A DNA stretch of 64,000 nt from Pseudaquidulcibacter sp041917055 (GTDB lineage Bacteria > Pseudomonadota > Alphaproteobacteria > Caulobacterales > Aquidulcibacteraceae), in NCBI GenBank assembly GCA_041917055.1, contig JAYRYJ010000001.1, forward strand, positions 310,001 to 374,000. Reading direction: 5' to 3'. Each line of letters begins with the position of its first letter. Position 1 is the stretch's first letter. Of this stretch, positions 26,791-35,557 are shown piece after piece. The notes below the pieces were generated by a model that worked only from the letters and a program-made list of their open reading frames with translations, was not told the DNA's origin and did no database searches. Position numbers and translations under genes: made by a program.

Positions 26791-26930
26791 CTCCTCAATG
26801 CCAAGTTTTCTGATATTTCGGGCTTAATATTTACTTAATCATGGAACATAAAACGCTTATTTCTATGTATTAGATTTGGGTTTTCAATAGGTTGTAGCTG
26901 TTTATTGAAATGATGTGCTATGGTTCGGGA

Positions 26931-27037
26931 AGGTCTTTATGGGCAGATTTGCCATAAAGACCTAAATCAATTGTGTTTGCGCGAGAATGAAAGTCAAGGG
27001 CCGCTCGCGCTTAAACCCTTGACTATCATTCTCGCGC
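26931..27037 (+). repeat. A-B dispersed element, copy 3
   Basis: Hairpin A is at 26931-26963 (AGGTCTTTATGGGCA / TGCCATAAAGACCT). Hairpin B at 26979-27037 has arms beginning GCGCGAGAATGA and ending TCATTCTCGCGC, with GTCAAGGG/CCCTTGAC inside. It is preceded by the family's leading ATGGTTCGGGA. Confidence 0.88.
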
Positions 27038-27084
27038 GATAGCCTTCTAGCCCTTTGCTCGCGACCATTTTACATCCGTCTCGC

Positions 27085-27200
27085 TCAAAATTAGGGGTCA
27101 AGGGGTAAAAGCTGCGCGCCCCCTTGACGCCTAATTTTGAACGAATACAATTTTGTTTGGTCTTTATGGCATTCCTGCCCATAAAGACCTTCCCAAACCA
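27085..27200 (-). repeat. A-B dispersed element, copy 4 (inverted relative to copy 3)
   Basis: Hairpin B at 27085-27140 has arms TCAAAATTAGG and CCTAATTTTGA with GTCAAGGGG/CCCCTTGAC. Hairpin A is at 27159-27189 (GGTCTTTATGGCA / TGCCCATAAAGACC), followed by TTCCCAAACCA, the reverse of the leading sequence of other copies. Confidence 0.88.
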
Positions 27201-27248
27201 TTGCTCTTCAAAACTGAGAACAACAAACTATTATCACTTCACAATTAG

Positions 27249-27417
27249 AGCGGAAATATTTCAAGTGGAATCGAACTGGCTTGTTCTTTTGCTTCGTGAT
27301 AGTGAGTTTTTCCTTGAGAATATTCCAATATCATCGGCGAAAAAACTCTCTGTCACGCCACCAAATCTCGAAAAAATTTTAGTGCCCTTCCTGTTTCATT
27401 TGAAATATTTCCACTCT
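27249..27417. promoter_or_regulatory. Pair of GAAATATTTC palindromes upstream of the 2-hydroxyacid dehydrogenase gene
   Basis: GGAAATATTTCAA at 27252-27264 and its reverse complement TTGAAATATTTCC at 27400-27412 each contain the 10-bp palindrome GAAATATTTC and share flanks (GAGCGG / CCACTC). They are about 148 bp apart, near a multiple of the helical repeat, suggesting a pair of operators (inference). Confidence 0.45.
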
Positions 27418-27489
27418 AGAACTTTCCTCTTATTGGAAAATATGTTTTTGCTTGCTATTAAGAACTATTCAAATTCTTCTCGGTGAATC

Positions 27490-28476
27490 ATGTCCGTAAT
27501 TAAGCCAAAAGTAATTGTCACTCGTCGTCTTCCCGAAGCGGTTGAAACCCGCATGATGGAACTATTCGATACAGAAATTTCAAAAGACGATCATGCAATG
27601 TCATATGAAGAATTAATCGATGCGGTTTCGCGTTGTGATGTTTTGGTTCCGACTGTAACTGACAGAATTGATTCAAAGGTTCTTTCGCGTGCCGGTGAAA
27701 AATTGCGTCTGATTGCGCAATTTGGTGCGGGTGTCGATAATATTGATGTCGAAACCGCTATGAGCCGTGGAATATGCGTCACCAATACGCCGGGTGTTTT
27801 GACAGAAGATACGGCGGATGTCGCAATGGCTTTAATTCTTGCGGTTCCACGTCGCCTTTTAGAAGGTGCAAAATTAATCGAAAAAGACGATTTTTCAGGT
27901 TGGTCGCCAACTTGGATGCTTGGGCATTCTCTAACCAATAAACGCCTTGGCATTGTCGGTATGGGGCGTATTGGACAGGCGGTGGCACGACGCGCAAAAG
28001 CGTTCGGAATGCAAATTCATTACCATAATCGCCGCCGCGTAGCCGCATCAATCGAACAGGATTTAGAAGCGACATATTGGGAAAGCCTTGATCAAATGCT
28101 TTCAAGAATGGATATCGTTTCCGTTAATTGTCCGCGCACACCGGGGACATATCATTTATTATCTGCACGCCGTTTGGCGCTATTGAAGCCGACGGCATAT
28201 TTGATAAACACCTCGCGCGGTGAAGTGATTGACGAGGCCGCATTAGCGCGAATGCTCGATAAAGGGCTTTTGGCAGGCGCGGGTCTTGATGTTTTCGAAC
28301 ACGAACCGGAAATAAACCCTAAACTTAGAAAGCTGCCAAATGTAGTTTGCACACCGCACATGGGTTCAGCAACTCTAGAGGCGCGCGTGGCAATGGGCGA
28401 AAAAGTCATAATCAATATCAAAACCTTTGCAGATGGTCATAAACCACCCGATAGGGTTTTGCCTTCAATGCTTTGA
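27490..28476 (+). CDS. D-isomer-specific 2-hydroxyacid dehydrogenase (glyoxylate/hydroxypyruvate reductase type)
   Basis: A 328-residue NAD(P)-dependent dehydrogenase. The N-terminal substrate domain is followed by the dinucleotide-binding GMGRIGQAVARRAKAFGM (about 157-174). The catalytic Arg is in NTSRGEVIDEAAL, the Glu in FEHEPEINP, and the His in TPHMGSAT. After the nucleotide-binding strand comes HNRRR, whose basic residues favour NADPH. The family includes GyaR, GhrB and hydroxypyruvate reductases, acting in glyoxylate and serine metabolism. Exact substrate is not determinable. A long regulatory gap precedes it. Confidence 0.88.
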   Translation: MSVIKPKVIVTRRLPEAVETRMMELFDTEISKDDHAMSYEELIDAVSRCDVLVPTVTDRIDSKVLSRAGEKLRLIAQFGAGVDNIDVETAMSRGICVTNTPGVLTEDTADVAMALILAVPRRLLEGAKLIEKDDFSGWSPTWMLGHSLTNKRLGIVGMGRIGQAVARRAKAFGMQIHYHNRRRVAASIEQDLEATYWESLDQMLSRMDIVSVNCPRTPGTYHLLSARRLALLKPTAYLINTSRGEVIDEAALARMLDKGLLAGAGLDVFEHEPEINPKLRKLPNVVCTPHMGSATLEARVAMGEKVIINIKTFADGHKPPDRVLPSML

Positions 28477-28523
28477 TTTTGGGAAAAGGCTCAAAACTGG
28501 CATGGCAAATAGATAAGAAAGTC

Positions 28524-28561
28524 TAGGGTCACACTTCGTTAATTAATGAGTCCTGACCCTA
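28524..28561. repeat. TAGGGTCA inverted repeat between the dehydrogenase and murA genes
   Basis: Perfect 8-bp arms TAGGGTCA (28524-28531) and TGACCCTA (28554-28561) enclose a 22-bp AT-rich loop. A related half copy (TAGGGTCAGACC..CATTAA) is at 3185-3203, downstream of the GMC gene, suggesting a small repeat family. Confidence 0.5.
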
Positions 28562-28677
28562 AGTCACCTGAAAAGAACAAAGACTTAGTTCTCTATTTGC
28601 GGCATTTTGTGAATTGTGCCTTTGAAATTGGTGTGAAAATGCACTAACGAAAGCCTTTCTTTATTACGGGCACAATT

Positions 28678-29949
28678 ATGGACAAAATAGCGATTACCGG
28701 CGGTAATGAATTAAATGGCACTATTCGAATTTCGGGTGCGAAGAATTCGGCTTTGAAATTACAGGCGGCGGCGCTTCTGACCGCTGAACCATGTGTATTT
28801 TCCAATATGCCCGAACTCGCCGATACGCGCTTTATGATTGAACTTCTCGAGCAATTGGGGACCACGGTTTATTGGCCCAAGGGTTCGGGACGTATGCAAA
28901 CCCATATTCCAGAAATTCGTTCCACCATTGCGCCTTATGATTTGGTGCGAAAAATGCGTGCGACATTTAATGTCTTGGGCCCGCTTTTAGCACGCGAGGG
29001 CCATGCAACAGTTTCTTTGCCTGGTGGTTGTGCAATTGGTGCGCGACCTGTTGATTTGCACTTAAAGGCGTTTGAGGCCATGGGTGCGGATATTGTGATA
29101 GAGGGCGGCTATGTGAAAGCTGCTGCATTGCGCGGTCTAAAAGGCGCGCATATTGTTTTCCCCTTTGTTTCGGTTGGTGCGACAGAGCATGCAATGCTTG
29201 CCGCAACTTTGGCAGATGGCGAAACAATTTTGGAAAATGCGGCGCGCGAACCCGAAATTGTTGATATTGCAGATTGCCTAATTCAAATGGGCGCGAAAAT
29301 CGAAGGCGCGGGAACGTCAACCATTCACATTCAAGGTGTTACTTCATTAAAAGGCGTGAATTACAAAGTCATCCCTGATAGGATTGAGGCCGGAACCTAT
29401 GCCTGTTGCGTCGCCGCAACCGGTGGCGAAGTAGTTTTAGAAGACGTTGTGCCCAATACTTTAGGTGCTTTACTCGATGCTTTGAAACGCGCTGGTGTTG
29501 GTATTGAACGCGGCGATAATTTCGTCAAAATCACGCGCGACAAAAATATTCCGTTAAAAGCCGTCGATATTGACACCCAACCACACCCCGGCTTTCCAAC
29601 TGATTTACAGGCGCAATTTATGGGCCTTATGACGATTGCCGATGGAACAAGCATTTTCCGTGAAAACATTTTCGAAAACCGTTTTATGCATGCCCCCGAA
29701 CTTCGCCGCCTTGGCGCTGATATCACGGTGCGCGGTAATGAGGCCGTGGTTCGCGGTGTCAAAACTTTAAAAGGCGCACAAGTAATGGCAACCGATTTGC
29801 GGGCATCGGTTTCATTGGTAATTGCAGGCCTTGTGGCAGAGGGTGAGACCATAATCGGGCGTGTCTATCACTTAGATCGTGGGTTTGAAAATCTTGAGCA
29901 AAAACTTTCAAATTGCGGCGCAAAAATCGCAAGAACTTCGGGCGAATAA
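28678..29949 (+). CDS. murA: UDP-N-acetylglucosamine 1-carboxyvinyltransferase
   Basis: A 423-residue enzyme adding enolpyruvate to UDP-GlcNAc, the first committed step of peptidoglycan synthesis in the cytoplasm. The N-terminal GTIRISGAKNSALKL, the RATFNVLGPLLARE segment and the active-site loop PGGCAIGARPVDLHL with catalytic Cys (about residue 117) are present, so the protein should be fosfomycin-sensitive in type. Its stop overlaps the next start by one base (TAATG). murA-DUF2948-hisD is a conserved alphaproteobacterial order. Confidence 0.97.
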   Translation: MDKIAITGGNELNGTIRISGAKNSALKLQAAALLTAEPCVFSNMPELADTRFMIELLEQLGTTVYWPKGSGRMQTHIPEIRSTIAPYDLVRKMRATFNVLGPLLAREGHATVSLPGGCAIGARPVDLHLKAFEAMGADIVIEGGYVKAAALRGLKGAHIVFPFVSVGATEHAMLAATLADGETILENAAREPEIVDIADCLIQMGAKIEGAGTSTIHIQGVTSLKGVNYKVIPDRIEAGTYACCVAATGGEVVLEDVVPNTLGALLDALKRAGVGIERGDNFVKITRDKNIPLKAVDIDTQPHPGFPTDLQAQFMGLMTIADGTSIFRENIFENRFMHAPELRRLGADITVRGNEAVVRGVKTLKGAQVMATDLRASVSLVIAGLVAEGETIIGRVYHLDRGFENLEQKLSNCGAKIARTSGE

Positions 29950-30374
29950 TGGCAAAAAAACTAAAACTTTTGGCAATTGAACCCGCTGAAATAGAGATTA
30001 TTTCTGCGGCGGCACAAGACGCGCTATTTCTTCCTAAAGACGCGATTTTCAATAAAAAATCACGCCGCTTTGCAATCGCGCTTAATCGCTTTAAATGGGA
30101 AGATAGCGATGCGAAAGCAAAACGCGTAAATGCAATTCTATCTTTTGAAAGCATTCTTAACGTCACCGCCAAAGGCGTTAACCCAAAATCCAATATCCCA
30201 TTATCAATCCTAAGCATTGAATTTGCCCAAGATAATGAGCCGCCATCGGGCGAATTCACATTAAACCTTGCCGAAGGCGCGCAAATAAAAATCAATGCCG
30301 AATGTATCGATATTATTCTTGGTGATATTGGTGAGGCGCGCGATACAAAAACCGCACCCGAACACGGTCTATAA
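29949..30374 (+). CDS. DUF2948-family protein
   Basis: The start is ATG 29949, overlapping the murA stop by one base; the frame extends 12 codons upstream into murA. This gives a 141-residue soluble protein: LKLLAIEPAEIEIISAAAQDALFLPKDAIFNKKSRRFAIALNRFKWE-type start, a central region rich in short beta strands, and the ending IILGDIGEARDTKT. This is the DUF2948 pattern, always between murA and hisD in alphaproteobacteria. Function unknown. The one-base overlaps on both sides indicate strict translational coupling. Confidence 0.87.
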   Translation: MAKKLKLLAIEPAEIEIISAAAQDALFLPKDAIFNKKSRRFAIALNRFKWEDSDAKAKRVNAILSFESILNVTAKGVNPKSNIPLSILSIEFAQDNEPPSGEFTLNLAEGAQIKINAECIDIILGDIGEARDTKTAPEHGL

Positions 30375-31672
30375 TGACAAAAATCCTATTTCATAAATCA
30401 CAAGATTTTGATGCAAAATTCAAAGCACTTTTGCAAAATCGCGAATCTGTGATTGAGGGAATTGATGAAAAAATCGCGGCAATTATCAAAAATGTTCGCA
30501 AAAACGGCTTTAAAGCACTTTGCGAATATTCGAAAAATTTTGATAATTTTGAGTTAAAGCCCGAAACCTTTAAAATTGACACGCAAACCATAAATGATGC
30601 GTTTAAATCATGCGATCCGGCAATAATAAAAGCCTTAGAATTTGCCACAAAGAGAATTGCCGATTTTCATGCTATGTCCGCACCCAAGGACGGGTATTAT
30701 GAGGACGAATTTGGCGTTGGCCTTGGTTGGCGCTGGACGGCAATTGATGCGGCGGGGCTTTATGCGCCGGGTGGCAAAGCTGCCTATCCTTCAAGTGTTT
30801 TGATGAATGCCGTCCCTGCAAAAGTCGCGGGTGTGAAACGCATCGTTATGGCAACGCCACCGCATAAATTGCACGAAAACCCTGCTATATTGGCGGCGGC
30901 AAAAATCGCGGGTATTGACGAAATTTACGGTATCGGTGGCGCACAGGCGATTGCGGCACTTGCTTATGGTGTTGAAGGTTTGCCGCCCGTTGATGTAATT
31001 GTTGGCCCTGGTAATGCTTTTGTTGCCGGCGCAAAAAAGCAGGTGTTTGGCGACGTTGGCATTGATAGTGTCGCGGGTCCATCCGAAGTTTTTGTAATTG
31101 CAAATGGCAATAATGACGCGGCAATTATTGCGTGCGATTTACTCGCACAAGCTGAACATGATGAGGTGGCGCAATCAATTCTATTTACCGACAATCAAGA
31201 ATTCGCCCACAAAGTCGAAATCGCCATTGAGGCGCAATTAAAGTCAAATAATACAGCCGCACCCGCGCGCGCATCTTGGGAAAATCACGGTGCAATTATT
31301 GTGTTTGAAGACCTGTTCGATGCCTGTGAATATGTGAATTTGGGCGCGCCCGAACATTTGGAACTTGCGACCGACAAAAATGATGAATTCATGGCCCGTA
31401 CTCGTCATGCCGGTTCTATTTTCATTGGTCATAATACGCCGGAATCTTTGGGTGATTATGTTGCAGGCCCCAACCATGTTTTGCCAACCGGAAGGCGCGC
31501 GCGCTTTTCATCGGGGCTTTCGTGCCTTAATTTTATGAAACGAACGACTATTCTAAATGCCAGCAAAAAGGGTCTTGAAATCCTTGGCCCCCATGCCAGT
31601 GTTTTAGCGCAATCAGAAGGCCTTTTAGCGCATGGCAAAAGTGTCGATATTCGGCTGGATTTAAACCTCTAA
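30374..31672 (+). CDS. hisD: Histidinol dehydrogenase
   Basis: A 432-residue Zn enzyme oxidising histidinol to histidine in two NAD-dependent steps. Signatures include GVGLGWRWTAIDAAGLYAPGG, VIVGPGNAFVAGAKKQVFG, and the HisD block DSVAGPSEVFVIA. The Zn/substrate residues lie in DLLAQAEHDEVAQS and the C-terminal LGAPEHLEL and GNHVLPT-like GPNHVLPTGRRARF. It starts by one-base overlap with DUF2948. No other his genes follow, so the usual downstream neighbours are absent. Confidence 0.97.
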   Translation: MTKILFHKSQDFDAKFKALLQNRESVIEGIDEKIAAIIKNVRKNGFKALCEYSKNFDNFELKPETFKIDTQTINDAFKSCDPAIIKALEFATKRIADFHAMSAPKDGYYEDEFGVGLGWRWTAIDAAGLYAPGGKAAYPSSVLMNAVPAKVAGVKRIVMATPPHKLHENPAILAAAKIAGIDEIYGIGGAQAIAALAYGVEGLPPVDVIVGPGNAFVAGAKKQVFGDVGIDSVAGPSEVFVIANGNNDAAIIACDLLAQAEHDEVAQSILFTDNQEFAHKVEIAIEAQLKSNNTAAPARASWENHGAIIVFEDLFDACEYVNLGAPEHLELATDKNDEFMARTRHAGSIFIGHNTPESLGDYVAGPNHVLPTGRRARFSSGLSCLNFMKRTTILNASKKGLEILGPHASVLAQSEGLLAHGKSVDIRLDLNL

Positions 31673-31732
31673 AGAAGACGTGACCACACTGAATCACAAT
31701 AGTCTTTATTCCGCCCAAATAGCCTAATAATT

Positions 31733-32932
31733 CTAATTCGCCGCATCTAAGGCCGAAAGAATGTCTTCTTTCAAATCTTCAATATCCTCAATGCCCACCG
31801 ATAAGCGAATTAAGCCCGGTGTTACGCCCAATTCTTTTTGAACATCGGCGTCAAATAATTTGTGGGTCGTGGTGGCGGGGTGGGTCGCAAGGGATTTGGC
31901 ATCACCCAGATTATTGGAAATATCAATGACTTGTAGCGCATTGAGGAATTTATAGGCCGCCTCTTTTCCGCCCTTAAATTCAAAGGCAATGATTGTGCCA
32001 CCCATTTTCATTTGCGTCATTGCTAATTCGTGTTGCGGATGGTCTTTGCGCGTTGGATAGCGCACGAAATCGATGGCATCGTGAGCACCGATAATATCGG
32101 CAAGTGTTTGCGCATTATTACAAGCACGCTCTACCCGCAAAGAAAGGGTTTCCATGCCCTTTAGAATGACCCACGCCACAAAAGGTGACATTGCGGGGCC
32201 GGTATGGCGCAAAATGGGGTCTAATTCCTCTGTTACCCATTTTTCATCACCCAAAATCGCACCAGCTAGAACGCGGCCTTGCCCATCGCAATGCTTGGTC
32301 AAAGAATAAACAATTACATCGGCACCTAGATTAAAAGGTTTTTGCAATAATGGCGTTGCAAACACGTTATCAACAATAACCCGCGCACCATGCTTGTGTG
32401 CGATTTCACAAATCGCCTTTATGTCCGAAACCTCAAGTGTTGGATTGGCGGGGCTTTCGAGGAAAAATACCTTTGTATTTGGCTTTATCGCTTTTTCCCA
32501 AGCCGAAGTATCGCTTGAATCAATCAAAGTAAATTCAACGCCGAATTTCGGCAAAAGTGTCTCGATTATATAACGACAGCTCGAAAATAATGCTTTGCCG
32601 GCAACAATATGATCCCCCGCTTTGACACTGGCAAGCATTGCCGCCTGCACCGCCGCCATACCGGATGACGCAAGACGACAGGCCTCAGCACCATCAAGGG
32701 CGCGCAATTTGTCTTCAAGCATTGTATTGGTCGGATTGGCATAGCGCCCATAAAGATAGCCCGGCATTTCGCCTTTAAAACGCGCCTCGGCCTCTTCCGC
32801 CGAATCGTAAACAAATCCCGAAGTGAGGAAAATCGCTTCGGAGGTTTCTTTATGTCCGCTTCTTAAAGTGCCGCCGCGCACTAATAGTGTATCTTGGCGT
32901 CTTTGATTCTGTTTCGGGTCTTTATTGGTCAT
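31733..32932 (-). CDS. metZ: O-succinylhomoserine sulfhydrylase
   Basis: A PLP enzyme forming homocysteine from O-succinylhomoserine and sulfide. The start is ATG 32932 (399 residues); an upstream in-frame TTG is not supported. The Cys/Met-metabolism PLP family motifs are YGRYANPTNTMLEDKL, RLASSGMAAVQAA, FLESPANPTLEV and the PLP-lysine segment VIYSLTKHCDGQGRVLAGAI. The C-terminal LIRLSVGIEDIEDLKEDI is typical. MetZ is favoured over cystathionine gamma-synthase because of the GQGRVLAGAI segment and alphaproteobacterial habit. Divergent from dcd, 54 bp apart. Confidence 0.9.
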   Translation of the reverse strand: MTNKDPKQNQRRQDTLLVRGGTLRSGHKETSEAIFLTSGFVYDSAEEAEARFKGEMPGYLYGRYANPTNTMLEDKLRALDGAEACRLASSGMAAVQAAMLASVKAGDHIVAGKALFSSCRYIIETLLPKFGVEFTLIDSSDTSAWEKAIKPNTKVFFLESPANPTLEVSDIKAICEIAHKHGARVIVDNVFATPLLQKPFNLGADVIVYSLTKHCDGQGRVLAGAILGDEKWVTEELDPILRHTGPAMSPFVAWVILKGMETLSLRVERACNNAQTLADIIGAHDAIDFVRYPTRKDHPQHELAMTQMKMGGTIIAFEFKGGKEAAYKFLNALQVIDISNNLGDAKSLATHPATTTHKLFDADVQKELGVTPGLIRLSVGIEDIEDLKEDILSALDAAN

Positions 32933-32986
32933 TACGCCCAATTATTGCATCAGGGGCTTTCCTTCAAGCCTTTATCGGAATATTCT

Positions 32987-34024
32987 ATGCGCATGAATTA
33001 TGATAAATCCGGTGTTTTGACCGATAATATGCTGCGCGCCCAGTTTGAACGCGGCGCAATAAAAAGCAAAGACGCGATTGAAAATAATCAATTTCAACCC
33101 GCAAGCCTTGATTTAAGACTTGGCGATTTTGCCTATCGGCTGCGCGCCAGTTTTTTGCCGGGTGCGGGAAAATCAATTGAAGCGCGCCTTGATGAAGATG
33201 ATTTGGTGCTCCACAAATTGGATTTGACCCAAGGTGCAGTCTTGGAAACCGGCTGCGTCTATCTTGCGCCATTATTGGAAGAAATTGAATTACCCGAAAA
33301 TATTGACGGCGTTACCAATCCGAAAAGCTCTACCGGACGAATTGATGTTTTTGTGCGCGTGATAAATGATGGCGCGACCGCATTTGACAAGGTTCGCAAA
33401 GGCTATAAAGGCCCGCTTTGGGCCGAAATTTGCCCACGCACTTTTTCAGTTTTGGTGAATAAGGGCGAAAGATTGGCGCAATTGCGCCTTAAACAAAATT
33501 CACCGAAAACCGTGAAAGTAATGGACTTGGCGCTTGATTTAGATCCGTCATCTGTTGGTGAAATTGTGGGTTTTAGGGCGCGACGCCATGCGCCATTATT
33601 GGATTTGAAGAATATCGGCAAACATGACCCGCGCAAGTTTTTTGAACCACTTTATGCACCTGACAAAAAACTGGTTCTTGACCCGGGTGAATTTTACATT
33701 TTGGCTTCCGCGCGCGGCCTTGTGATTGAGAAACATTTGGCGGCGGAGATGGTGGCAACCGCAGAAGATTTGGGCGAATTTCGCGCCCATTATGCGGGCT
33801 TTTTCGACCCTGGGTTTGGCCCTATTCAGGACATGGGCGGCGCGCGCGGCGTTTTAGAAGTGCGCGGGCGTGATGTTCCATTTGTCTTGGAACATAATCA
33901 GCCCGTGGCGCGCCTTGTTTATGAAGAATTGGCAGGTGCGCCCGATAAATATTATGGCGAAAGCAATAATAATTACCAAGGCCAAGGCCTTAAACTTTCA
34001 AAATTGTTTGCGCCATGGCAATGA
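32987..34024 (+). CDS. dcd: 2'-deoxycytidine 5'-triphosphate deaminase, long two-domain form
   Basis: The start is ATG 32987; the open frame reaches back into metZ but only this start is sensible. The 345-residue protein is nearly twice the length of E. coli Dcd (193), as in alphaproteobacteria where two dUTPase-fold domains are fused. The first domain has FQPASLDLRLGDFAYRL and NPKSSTGRIDVFVRVI; the second has GEFYILAS, EFRAHYAGFFDPGFG with the catalytic-type Glu, and VPFVLEHNQPVARLVYEELA. It makes dUTP from dCTP for thymidylate synthesis. It overlaps the next gene by 10 bp. Confidence 0.88.
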   Translation: MRMNYDKSGVLTDNMLRAQFERGAIKSKDAIENNQFQPASLDLRLGDFAYRLRASFLPGAGKSIEARLDEDDLVLHKLDLTQGAVLETGCVYLAPLLEEIELPENIDGVTNPKSSTGRIDVFVRVINDGATAFDKVRKGYKGPLWAEICPRTFSVLVNKGERLAQLRLKQNSPKTVKVMDLALDLDPSSVGEIVGFRARRHAPLLDLKNIGKHDPRKFFEPLYAPDKKLVLDPGEFYILASARGLVIEKHLAAEMVATAEDLGEFRAHYAGFFDPGFGPIQDMGGARGVLEVRGRDVPFVLEHNQPVARLVYEELAGAPDKYYGESNNNYQGQGLKLSKLFAPWQ

Positions 34025-35454
34025 TTGTTTCAAAATCCCCCATTGATGGATCGATGATCGGCGAAGTTCCCGAAACCTCGCCATCTGAAATCAATTATAT
34101 TTGCGAATTGGCGCAAAATGCCTTCCTAGAATGGCGCGAGATTCCCGCCCCTAAACGCGGTGAATTTGTGCGCATTTGGGGCGAAGTATTGCGCGACCAA
34201 AAACAAAAAATCGCCGAGATGGTGACGCTTGAAGCCGGAAAAACCCGATCCGAAGCCTTGGGCGAAGTTCAAGAAATGATTGATATGTGCGATTTCGCCT
34301 GCGGACTTTCGCGGCAAATTTATGGCCTTACGATTGCAAGCGAAAGACCTGAACATCATTTGATTGAACGCTATAAGCCTTTGGGTGTTGTCGGCATTAT
34401 CTCAGCCTTCAACTTCCCTGTCGCAGTTTTTGCATGGAATGCGGCACTTGCATTAATTTGTGGAAATTCGATTGTCTGGAAGCCATCGGAAAAAACCGCC
34501 ATTTGTGCGAAATTGGTTTTGGAAAGCCTTGAAACAGCGGCTTTTATGTTTGGCGGCGTTCCAATGGGGCTATTTTCATGCCTTTTTGGCGCAAAATCTC
34601 AAGGGGAAATATTGGCTTCGCACCCGAACCTGCGCCTAATAAGTGCAACCGGTTCAACCCGCATGGGACGCGAAGTGGCGCAATTATGTGCGGGTTCTTT
34701 TAAACGAACATTATTTGAATTGGGCGGGAATGGCGCGATGATTGTCCGCGAAAGTGCCGATTTAGATTTGGCAATTCGCGCAATTGTATTTGCCGCCACC
34801 GGAACCAGCGGGCAAAGATGCACCACATTGCGGCGCCTTATCATAGCGCCAAAAATAAAAACAGAATTGGTTTCACGCCTTATTAAAGCCTATTCATCGC
34901 TAAAAATTGGCGACCCACGCAATGAAAACACCCATCTTGGGCCACTTATTGACGAAATGGCGTGGCAAAATATGCAAAATGCCATTTTGCAAGCGCAGGC
35001 CGAAGGCGGCAAATTGCTTTATGGCGGCGAGCGTATAGACCCGAAAAACGGCGCTTATGTGACCCCCGCCATCATTGAAATGCCACAGGCAAGTGAAATC
35101 ACAAAAACCGAAACTTTCGCCCCAATTTTATATATTATTGAGGCAGAAACCCTCAATGACGCGATTGTGATTAACAATAATGTCCCGCAAGGTCTTTCAA
35201 GCGCAATATTCACCAATGATTTGCGTGAGGCCGAGACATTTTTGTCGGTAATCGGTTCGGATTGTGGTATTGCCAATGTAAATATCGGCACATCGGGCGC
35301 GGAAATCGGCGGGGCATTCGGCGGTGAAAAAGAAACCGGCGGCGGTCGCGAGGCAGGTTCAGACGCATGGAAAGCCTATATGGTGCGCCAAACCCAAACC
35401 ATAAATTACTCAAAAACCCTGCCATTGGCCCAGGGCGTAAAGTTTGAGATTTAA
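34015..35454 (+). CDS. amaB: Aldehyde dehydrogenase of the ALDH7/antiquitin type (L-piperidine-6-carboxylate dehydrogenase-like)
   Basis: A 479-residue NAD-dependent aldehyde dehydrogenase. The catalytic Cys is in GTSGQRCTTLRRL, the general-base Glu in LFELGGNGAM. The C-terminal block GTSGAEIGGAFGGEKETGG, GSDAWKAYMVRQTQTINYS is specific for the ALDH7 (antiquitin/AmaB) branch, which oxidises alpha-aminoadipic semialdehyde/piperidine-6-carboxylate in lysine catabolism. The first ATG overlaps the dcd end by 10 bp; a second ATG two codons later is an alternative. No other lysine-catabolism gene is near, so the gene symbol reflects family only. Confidence 0.8.
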   Translation: MAMIVSKSPIDGSMIGEVPETSPSEINYICELAQNAFLEWREIPAPKRGEFVRIWGEVLRDQKQKIAEMVTLEAGKTRSEALGEVQEMIDMCDFACGLSRQIYGLTIASERPEHHLIERYKPLGVVGIISAFNFPVAVFAWNAALALICGNSIVWKPSEKTAICAKLVLESLETAAFMFGGVPMGLFSCLFGAKSQGEILASHPNLRLISATGSTRMGREVAQLCAGSFKRTLFELGGNGAMIVRESADLDLAIRAIVFAATGTSGQRCTTLRRLIIAPKIKTELVSRLIKAYSSLKIGDPRNENTHLGPLIDEMAWQNMQNAILQAQAEGGKLLYGGERIDPKNGAYVTPAIIEMPQASEITKTETFAPILYIIEAETLNDAIVINNNVPQGLSSAIFTNDLREAETFLSVIGSDCGIANVNIGTSGAEIGGAFGGEKETGGGREAGSDAWKAYMVRQTQTINYSKTLPLAQGVKFEI

Positions 35455-35557
35455 AGATACTCAAGAACCGAAAAAATGGTATTTTTGCCATGACCCTCAT
35501 TTTTGCTTGGTCTGTTGCGCCTGTAACTAAAAGCAAAACCTAACTCTTAATTGGTGT

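Larger units (their letters stand above)
26791..27489. other. Gene-free gap with an inverted pair of A-B elements and two palindromes
   Basis: The gap between the divergent SH3 and dehydrogenase genes holds element copies 3 and 4 head-to-head (26931-27200) and two GGAAATATTTCAA palindromes. A 120-residue open frame over 27124-27486 begins inside the repeat and has no protein-like features, so I do not call it. Confidence 0.6.

Noticed and set aside
27124..27486. A 120-codon plus-strand frame in the SH3/dehydrogenase gap
   Set aside because: It starts inside repeat copy 4, has no ribosome-binding site and shows no protein-like pattern.
32894..32986. Extended N-terminus of dcd reaching into metZ
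   Set aside because: It would overlap the divergent metZ start; the ATG at 32987 begins the conserved part.
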